Shown: in pieces, positions 52,118 to 64,000 of the stretch
How the letters are laid out: every line of letters begins with the position of its first letter
Numbering within the stretch: position 1 is the first letter of the stretch
Assembly: GCF_009938165.1 (NCBI RefSeq)
Contig: NZ_AP019649.1
Span: 248,001-312,000, forward strand
From: Vibrio taketomensis
GTDB taxonomy: Bacteria; Pseudomonadota; Gammaproteobacteria; Enterobacterales; Vibrionaceae
Length of the DNA stretch: 64,000 bases
Direction: 5' to 3'
The notes under the pieces: model-generated
Told to the model about the DNA's origin: nothing
Databases searched by the model: none
The model's input: the letters and a program-made list of their open reading frames with translations, nothing else
Translations under genes and position numbers: made by a program

Positions 52118-53986
52118 ATGTCTTTAAATAAGAAAGAGTCCTCAAGCAATGTAGAGCTCTCGCAAGGAAATGCAGCGGAACTACCTGCCATCGCAAGTCC
52201 GCTTAATGATCAACAACTCGGTCAGTTGCAGCAAACGGTATCAAGTTTGTCTTCGCAGCAACTGGCGTGGGTAAGTGGTTACTTCTGGGGATTAGCCCAA
52301 AACCAGCCTGCATCCGCCGCAGGCCCAATTAATCAAGCCGTTGCCGCCGTGGTAGCAAAACCTGCGGGTAAGCTAACAATTATCTTCGCCTCACAAACTG
52401 GCAATGCCAAAGGAGTGGCTGAAGAATTAGAACAAGAAGCTAAAGCACGAGGCATTACCGTCGAATTGTTTGATGCCGGCGACTACAAAGGTAAGAACTT
52501 AGCTAAAGAAACGCATGTGATTATTGTTGCATCAACAAATGGTGAAGGTGAAGCGCCAGACAATGCGATTGAGTTACATGAATTTCTCCAATCGAAGAAG
52601 GCGCCCAAATTACCTAATTTGAAGTACGGTGTGATTGGTTTAGGTGATTCTAGCTACGAATTCTTCTGCCAAACAGGTAAAGATTTCGATACTTACTTAT
52701 CAAAGTTAGGTGCAACTGCGTTTATTGAGCGTGTTGATTGCGATGTGGATTATGAAGCTTCAGCGAAAGAATGGCGCATCAACGCTCTGGATATTGTTAA
52801 GGAAGATTTATCTTCTGGCGTTGAGGCTGAAGTGGTGCAATTGCCAGTAGGCCAAGCTGCTCCTGAACACTTACCGTATAACAAACAGAACCCTTATACA
52901 GCGGCCTTGTTAACGAGCCAGAAAATTACTGGCCGTGATTCTGGTAAGGATGTTCGCCATATCGAAATCGATCTCGATGGTTCCGGAATCAGTTATCAGC
53001 CGGGTGATGCACTTGGTGTTTGGTATGAAAATAGCGCAGAACTCGTCAATGCTTTGCTGGCCAAAGTTGGTTTATCAGGCATAGAGAGCGTTGATGTCGA
53101 TGGTGAAAGTCTTTCGATATACAGCGCTTTACTTTCTAAGTATGAAATTACAACGTCTAATCCACAGCTCGTGACTAAGTATGCTGAGCTTTCGGGCAGT
53201 AAGAAACTACAAAAGCTGGTGGAAGACAAAGATAAACTGCGCGAGTACGCAGGCAATACGCAAGTTATCGACGTACTAGCAGAAAAGAAAACCAAATTAA
53301 GTGCAGAGCAGTTGATTGGGTTACTTCGTCGCTTGACCCCTCGTCTTTATTCTATCGCTTCGGCGCAATCGGAAGTAGAAGATGAAGTGCATCTAACTGT
53401 CGGAGTGGTTGAATACCAGCAAGGTGAAGAGTCTCGTTTTGGTGGTGCATCCAGTTATTTGTCTCACCGTCTTGAAGAAGGTGGGGAAATAAAAGTGTTT
53501 ATCGAAAACAACAATCACTTCAAACTGCCTCAAGATGATAATGCTCCGGTTATCATGATTGGTCCAGGAACGGGTATCGCCCCGTTTCGTAGCTTTATTC
53601 AAGAGCGTGATAACCGTGATGCCGAAGGTAAGAATTGGCTGTTCTTTGGTGATCGTACCTTTACTCAAGATTTCCTCTACCAAGTGGAATGGCAAAAGTA
53701 CCTCAAGTCAGGTTTGCTAACTCATCTTGATGTAGCCTTTAGCCGTGACCAGCATGAGAAAGTGTATGTCCAGCATCGCATTTTAGAAAAAGGTGAGCAG
53801 GTGTGGCATTGGATCGAGCGAGGTGCCTACCTCTACGTATGTGGTGATGCCACACGGATGGCGAAAGATGTGCATCAAGCATTGATTCAAGTCGCTAAAC
53901 AATACGGCAAGCTAACCAAGGAACAAGCAGAAGAGTTTATTAACAATCTGCGTAAGGAAAAACGTTACCAAAGGGATGTGTACTAA
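52118..53986 (+). CDS. cysJ: Sulfite reductase [NADPH] flavoprotein alpha subunit
   Basis: 622 residues. The N-terminal flavodoxin (FMN) domain ([31 protein letters not shown]) is followed by the FAD/NADPH reductase domain with [26 protein letters not shown] and the C-terminal KRYQRDVY. Transfers electrons from NADPH to CysI. I chose the ATG at 52118, which has AGGGA upstream; an in-frame ATG 21 nt earlier lacks one. Stop overlaps the cysI start (TAATG). Confidence 0.95.
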   Translation: MSLNKKESSSNVELSQGNAAELPAIASPLNDQQLGQLQQTVSSLSSQQLAWVSGYFWGLAQNQPASAAGPINQAVAAVVAKPAGKLTIIFASQTGNAKGVAEELEQEAKARGITVELFDAGDYKGKNLAKETHVIIVASTNGEGEAPDNAIELHEFLQSKKAPKLPNLKYGVIGLGDSSYEFFCQTGKDFDTYLSKLGATAFIERVDCDVDYEASAKEWRINALDIVKEDLSSGVEAEVVQLPVGQAAPEHLPYNKQNPYTAALLTSQKITGRDSGKDVRHIEIDLDGSGISYQPGDALGVWYENSAELVNALLAKVGLSGIESVDVDGESLSIYSALLSKYEITTSNPQLVTKYAELSGSKKLQKLVEDKDKLREYAGNTQVIDVLAEKKTKLSAEQLIGLLRRLTPRLYSIASAQSEVEDEVHLTVGVVEYQQGEESRFGGASSYLSHRLEEGGEIKVFIENNNHFKLPQDDNAPVIMIGPGTGIAPFRSFIQERDNRDAEGKNWLFFGDRTFTQDFLYQVEWQKYLKSGLLTHLDVAFSRDQHEKVYVQHRILEKGEQVWHWIERGAYLYVCGDATRMAKDVHQALIQVAKQYGKLTKEQAEEFINNLRKEKRYQRDVY

Positions 53987-55710
53987 TGAGCAAAGAGCAG
54001 CAACAAGTACTTGGTGAAGTCTTAGGTCCGTTATCGGATAACGAGCGCCTGAAAGGACAAAGCAATTTCCTACGTGGCACCATAGAACAAGATTTACAAG
54101 ATCGTATTACCGGTGGATTCACTGCCGATAACTTCCAGCTAATCCGCTTTCACGGCATGTATCAACAAGATGATCGTGATATTCGTAATGAGCGTGCCAA
54201 GCAAAAGCTTGAGCCTCTACATAATGTCATGCTGCGTGCTCGTATGCCTGGAGGGATTATTACCCCAAAACAGTGGCTAGCCATCGACAAGTTTGCCAGT
54301 GAACATTCGCTGTACGGCAGTATTCGCTTAACCACGCGCCAGACCTTTCAGTTCCATGGGGTTCTAAAGCCAAACATTAAGCTTATGCATCAAACACTCA
54401 ATAGCATCGGTATTGATTCCATTGCGACGGCGGGGGATGTTAACCGCAACGTGTTATGTACCACTAATCCGGTTGAATCTGAATTGCACCAAGAAGCTTA
54501 TGAGTGGGCAAAGAAGATCAGTGAGCATCTACTACCTAAAACTAAAGCTTATGCAGAGATATGGCTCGATGGTGAGAAAGTAGAAACCACTGAAGACGAT
54601 GAGCCAATTCTTGGTAAAAACTATTTACCGCGTAAATTCAAAACGACCGTGGTGATCCCGCCGCAAAATGATGTAGATGTGCATGCCAATGATTTGAACT
54701 TTGTGGCGATTGCGGACAACGGTAAATTGATTGGCTTTAACGTGCTGGTGGGCGGTGGTCTGGCGATGACTCATGGTGATACTTCAACCTATGCGCGTCG
54801 AGCTGATGATTTTGGTTTTGTTCCTCTAGAAAAGACGCTAGAAGTCGCAGCAGCAGTGGTGACGACTCAACGTGATTGGGGGAATCGTTCTAACCGTAAA
54901 AATGCCAAAACCAAATACACCCTAGATCGTGTAGGCATCGATGTATTTAAAGCTGAAGTTGAAAAGCGTGCGGATGTTAAGTTTGCGACCAGCCGACCTT
55001 ATGAGTTTACCGAACGTGGCGATCGCATTGGTTGGGTCGAAGGGATTGATGGTAAATATCACCTTGCGCTCTTTATTGAGAATGGTCGTTTACTCGACTT
55101 CCCGGGTAAGCCACTTAAAACCGGCATGGCAGAGATAGCGAAGATCCATAAAGGCGATTTTCGTATGACGGCAAATCAAAATTTGATCGTGGCGGGTGTC
55201 TCGAAGAGTAATAAAGCTAAGATTGAGAAAATTGCCCGAGCTCATGGTCTAATGGATGATAAAGTCAGTGAGCAGCGCAAAAACTCAATGGCGTGTGTGG
55301 CCTTTCCAACTTGTCCTTTAGCGATGGCGGAGGCGGAACGTTTCCTCCCCCAATTTGTTACCGACGTTGAAGGTATTCTCGAAAAACATGGTTTGCCGAA
55401 AGAAGACAACATTATCTTACGCGTTACAGGCTGCCCAAATGGCTGTGGTCGAGCGATGTTGGCGGAGATTGGCTTAGTGGGTAAAGCGCCGGGTCGTTAT
55501 AACTTGCATCTTGGTGGTAATCGAGCGGGGACCCGTATTCCGAAGATGTATAAAGAGAACATCACTGATAAACAGATCTTAGAAGAAATTGATCTGCTGG
55601 TGGGGCGCTGGGCAAAAGAGCGTAATAAAGAAGAAGGCTTTGGTGATTTCGCTATCCGTGCTGGAATCATCGAAGAGGTTTTCGTATCAAAGAGGGATTT
55701 GCATGCTTGA
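53986..55710 (+). CDS. cysI: Sulfite reductase hemoprotein beta subunit
   Basis: 574 residues, reduces sulfite to sulfide with a siroheme coupled to a 4Fe-4S cluster. Active-site cysteines are in [17 protein letters not shown] and [31 protein letters not shown] binds siroheme. Overlaps cysJ by 1 nt and cysH by 8 nt. Confidence 0.96.
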   Translation: MSKEQQQVLGEVLGPLSDNERLKGQSNFLRGTIEQDLQDRITGGFTADNFQLIRFHGMYQQDDRDIRNERAKQKLEPLHNVMLRARMPGGIITPKQWLAIDKFASEHSLYGSIRLTTRQTFQFHGVLKPNIKLMHQTLNSIGIDSIATAGDVNRNVLCTTNPVESELHQEAYEWAKKISEHLLPKTKAYAEIWLDGEKVETTEDDEPILGKNYLPRKFKTTVVIPPQNDVDVHANDLNFVAIADNGKLIGFNVLVGGGLAMTHGDTSTYARRADDFGFVPLEKTLEVAAAVVTTQRDWGNRSNRKNAKTKYTLDRVGIDVFKAEVEKRADVKFATSRPYEFTERGDRIGWVEGIDGKYHLALFIENGRLLDFPGKPLKTGMAEIAKIHKGDFRMTANQNLIVAGVSKSNKAKIEKIARAHGLMDDKVSEQRKNSMACVAFPTCPLAMAEAERFLPQFVTDVEGILEKHGLPKEDNIILRVTGCPNGCGRAMLAEIGLVGKAPGRYNLHLGGNRAGTRIPKMYKENITDKQILEEIDLLVGRWAKERNKEEGFGDFAIRAGIIEEVFVSKRDLHA

Positions 55711-56479
55711 TTCAACGACCAGTCCACTTGAGCTAAAAAAACTACTCACCCTGACGAAAACAGAGCAGGTACTTCAGCTCGGAGTGATTAACGCCGAACT
55801 TGAGCAAATGACAGCAGAGCAGCGAGTAGCATGGGCGCTAGACAATCTCTCAGGAGAGTTCGCAGTTTCATCAAGCTTTGGTGTGCAGGGAGCAGTCATG
55901 CTGCATCTTGTTACACAGCTAAAACCGAACATTCCTGTGATATTAACGGACACTGGTTACCTCTTTCCTGAGACTTACCAATTTATCGATCAATTAACCA
56001 AGCGGCTTAACCTCAATCTCAAAGTGTACCGAGCGAAACAAAGTCCAGTTTGGCAAGAGGCTGTGTTTGGTAAACTGTGGGAACAAGGTGTCGAAGGGAT
56101 TGAGAAATATAATAAGCTTAATAAAGTGGAACCGATGCGGCGTGCACTCGATGAGCTGCAAGTAGAAACATGGTTCTCGGGTTTGCGTCGTGAGCAATCT
56201 CAGTCTCGCGCTCATTTACCGATTCTTTCGATTCAAAATGGTGTATTCAAGTTTCTTCCAGTCATCGATTGGAGTAATAAAGATGTTCACTATTATTTAG
56301 AACAACACGGTTTACCTTATCACCCGCTAAGAGATGAGGGGTATCTTTCTGTTGGCGATACCCACACCACGAGAAAATGGGAGCCGGGAATGAAAGAAGA
56401 GGAAACTCGATTCTTCGGTTTAAAACGTGAATGTGGCCTTCATGAAGATGATGGAGAACAGCACGGATCGGGAATTTAG
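55703..56479 (+). CDS. cysH: Phosphoadenosine phosphosulfate (PAPS) reductase
   Basis: 258 residues, reduces PAPS to sulfite with thioredoxin. PP-loop [42 protein letters not shown], and the redox-active Cys in [16 protein letters not shown]. There is no CCxxRK cluster motif, so it is the PAPS rather than the APS type, consistent with cysC in the genome. ATG chosen at 55703 inside the end of cysI. Confidence 0.95.
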   Translation: MLDSTTSPLELKKLLTLTKTEQVLQLGVINAELEQMTAEQRVAWALDNLSGEFAVSSSFGVQGAVMLHLVTQLKPNIPVILTDTGYLFPETYQFIDQLTKRLNLNLKVYRAKQSPVWQEAVFGKLWEQGVEGIEKYNKLNKVEPMRRALDELQVETWFSGLRREQSQSRAHLPILSIQNGVFKFLPVIDWSNKDVHYYLEQHGLPYHPLRDEGYLSVGDTHTTRKWEPGMKEEETRFFGLKRECGLHEDDGEQHGSGI

Positions 56480-56493
56480 TTCGACGTATAAGG

Positions 56494-56523
56494 AAAAGGC
56501 TGCTTAATGCAGTCTTTTTTTTG
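56494..56523 (+). terminator. Terminator after cysH
   Basis: Stem GGCTGC / GCAGTC (one G-U pair) extended by A-T pairs, loop TTAAT, tail of eight T. Confidence 0.75.
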
Positions 56524-56773
56524 CCTAAATAATCATGCAATGTGGATAACTTTGTGGATGAGTTGTTGGCTTTCTTGGGGTAAAGTTGAATAAATAAGGC
56601 TTTGGGTGAAAGTTGGGCATGTAAGCGTTATTTTTGCAATTTTTGCAAAATAACACTTGCCAATGTGACGGCGATCTCTATAATGAATCCCTGTCGACGA
56701 GGCAAGGCTCCATAAGGGTTTAGCGCTGAATCGACAAGGTCAGAAAGAATGACGAAATAAATTAAGAAAGTGT

Positions 56774-56801
56774 TTGACACCGGAAATTATCTCGTTAGAA
56801 T
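56774..56801 (+). promoter_or_regulatory. Promoter of the first rrn operon
   Basis: TTGACA (56774-56779), 16 nt, TAGAAT (56796-56801), followed by a GC-rich discriminator (GGCCGCC). The stretch 56524-57021 otherwise holds the rrn leader, including the boxA-like GCTCTTTAACAA near 56841; no gene is seen. Confidence 0.8.
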
Positions 56802-57021
56802 GGCCGCCTCTTCCAAGTGATATTGGTCACAAAGAAGATTAGCTCTTTAACAATAAGAACCTATCAATCTGTGTGGGCACTCGTTGATGATAATCCAATT
56901 AGAAGCTTAGGCTTCAAATTGATTTCAATGAACTGAGTGACCAATTCGATACTTAGTATCGGCACAGTCAATTCAACATTACTTTGTAATGTAATCAGTA
57001 TTCATTGAGTCACAAAATCTT

Positions 57022-58562
<1,541 letters not shown>

Positions 58563-58858
58563 TACGATGATTATCGTGATGAGTACCCACACAGATTGAT
58601 GGTTTTGAAGCGAATGCTTCGAGCTATTATTGCTCTTTAACAATTTGGAAAGCTGACAAAACAACAATTTATTGTTGTTTGTAAGTTCTCACCGAAAGGT
58701 AAACGACTAAAACACATTCAAGTGTTCTTGGCTTTTGTCTTACTTTTAAAGTAAGGAGAAGAAAATTGAGTCCGGCAAAATCGAGTCTGCATCATGTATA
58801 AAAATTGCAGACAACTTTGGTGATTTGAACATCAACTCGAAACTCCTTCGGGTTGTAT
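58563..58858 (+). other. 16S-23S spacer without tRNA genes
   Basis: About 296 nt. It contains a boxA-like TTGCTCTTTAACAATTTGG near 58630 used in antitermination of 23S, and processing stems, but no tRNA cloverleaf. The second operon differs, having tRNA-Ile and tRNA-Ala in its spacer. Confidence 0.7.
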
Positions 58859-61733
<2,875 letters not shown>

Positions 61734-61805
61734 GGGGTTTTGATTGGACTCAAATAGAACATTGAATGTGTAAGAACTGAAAACAGCTTTCCGAATTAAA
61801 GAATT

Positions 61806-61892
61806 TGCTTGGCGACCATAGCGATTTGGACCCACCTGATTCCATGCCGAACTCAGAAGTGAAACGAATTAGCGCCGATGGTAGTGTAGGCT
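61806..61892 (+). rRNA. rrf: 5S ribosomal RNA with internal deletion
   Basis: Starts TGCTTGGCGACCATAGCG and follows 5S to GATGGTAGTGT, then jumps to AGGCT. About 33 nt that form helices IV/V (the G-rich hairpin through CATCGCC) are absent. As written the molecule could not close its terminal helix fully or bind L25-type proteins. Either a damaged copy or an assembly collapse at a strong hairpin. Confidence 0.8.
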
Positions 61893-61956
61893 TTATTTCG
61901 CACTTTATTTAATAAGCAAGTCACCATAAAGTTTTAAGAAAACTTAGAATTTTATG

Positions 61957-61985
61957 TTGACTTTCAAAGTGGAAGCGTATTATAC
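61957..61985 (+). promoter_or_regulatory. Promoter of the second rrn operon
   Basis: TTGACT (61957-61962), 17 nt, TTATAC (61980-61985), in the gap between the first 5S and the second 16S. A boxA-like GCTCTTTAACAA follows near 62022. The gap 61893-62200 has no gene. Confidence 0.7.
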
Positions 61986-62200
61986 GCACCTCGCTGAGAT
62001 GCTAAGGCATTGAAAGCAAAGCTCTTTAACAATATAAACCTATCAATCTGTGTGGGCACTCGTTGATGATAATCCAATTAGAAGCTTAGGCTTCAAATTG
62101 ATTTCAATGAACTGAGTGACCAATTCGATACTTAGTATCGGCACAGTCAATTCAACATTACTATGTAATGTAATCAGTATTCATTGAGTCACAAAATCTT

Positions 62201-63750
<1,550 letters not shown>

Positions 63751-63815
63751 TACGATGATTATTGCGATGAGTGTTCACACAGATTGATGGTTTATAAAGT
63801 CAAAGAGACGATACT

Positions 63816-63892
63816 GGGTCTGTAGCTCAGGTGGTTAGAGCGTTCGCCTGATAAGCGAGAGGTCGGTGGTTCGAGTCCACTCAGACCCACCA
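63816..63892 (+). tRNA. tRNA-Ile (GAT)
   Basis: 77 nt with CCA encoded: acceptor GGGTCTG / CAGACCC, D-loop AGCTCAGGTGGTTAGAG, anticodon loop CTGATAAG (anticodon GAT), T-loop GGTTCGAGTCC. In the 16S-23S spacer of the second operon. Confidence 0.95.
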
Positions 63893-63927
63893 ATTCCCAA
63901 GGAATTGGCCAACAGTATCAACAAGAT

Positions 63928-64000
63928 GGGGCTATAGCTCACTGGGAGAGCGCCTGCCTTGCACGCAGGAGGTCTGCGGTTCGATCCCCATAGCTCCACC
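63928..64000 (+). tRNA. tRNA-Ala (TGC), cut by the window end
   Basis: GGGGCTATAGCTC..., anticodon loop CTTGCACG (TGC), T-loop GGTTCGATCC. It lacks one base in the D-loop (CTCACTGGG where CTCAGCTGGG is usual) and one G in the T-stem (GATCCCCATAGC), both probable errors. The last A of CCA is past the window end. Confidence 0.9.

Overview
This is a chromosomal stretch of a gammaproteobacterium, almost certainly a Vibrio or close relative. The signs are purA next to the sodium-driven flagellar gene motX, the rnr-rlmB-S10-spc-alpha ribosomal cluster, cpdB-cobA-cysD-cysN-cysC, zur-dusA-pspG, cysJIH, and tandem rRNA operons with tRNA-Ile/tRNA-Ala in one spacer. I named genes from family knowledge; no search was run.

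Layout. 1-3.6 kb: end of kefB, yheV, slyD, a damaged purA, motX. 3.6-8.5 kb: an exported amidohydrolase, rnr, rlmB. 8.5-22.7 kb: the S10, spc and alpha operons, with an S10 leader, an S4-type translational pseudoknot, rpmJ and rpoA. 22.7-28.8 kb: a DUF2780 protein, fklB, ytfB, a DMT transporter, elaA, a Crp/Fnr regulator and cpdB. 29-34.8 kb: sulfate activation (cobA, cysD, cysN, a SLC13 permease, cysC). 34.9-36.1 kb: cheX and zur. 36.155-49.574 kb: a prophage inserted in the 5' end of dusA. 49.5-56.5 kb: dusA, pspG under a sigma-54 promoter, an outer-membrane barrel gene, a small unknown, cysJIH. 56.5-64 kb: a complete rrn operon (its 5S is damaged) followed by a second 16S with tRNA-Ile and tRNA-Ala.

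The prophage is the most interesting part. It has no terminase, portal or tail genes. It has a rolling-circle (HUH) replication initiator, a FtsK/HerA-like packaging ATPase directly upstream of a probable jelly-roll major capsid gene, and many very small membrane proteins. This is the plan of tailless membrane-containing corticoviruses (PM2 type). It is controlled by a CI/S24 repressor and a PrtN-family activator, and a textbook LexA box lies between the integrase and dusA. Between its late genes and integrase is an AT-rich two-gene module on the other strand: a four-helix membrane protein and an unrecognised soluble protein, resembling RexB/RexA in architecture. Behind rep lie four repeats that form a GNRA-capped hairpin and match helix 93 of 23S rRNA.

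The window carries many single-base deletions, mostly in homopolymers. They are dense in the prophage and the rRNA copies and rare elsewhere, so many prophage genes read as broken although their codons continue cleanly in another frame. I treat most of these as sequence errors and give reconstructed gene extents. The two sulfate blocks (cobA-cysDN-cysC and cysJIH) together reduce sulfate to sulfide, with cobA supplying the siroheme precursor for CysI.
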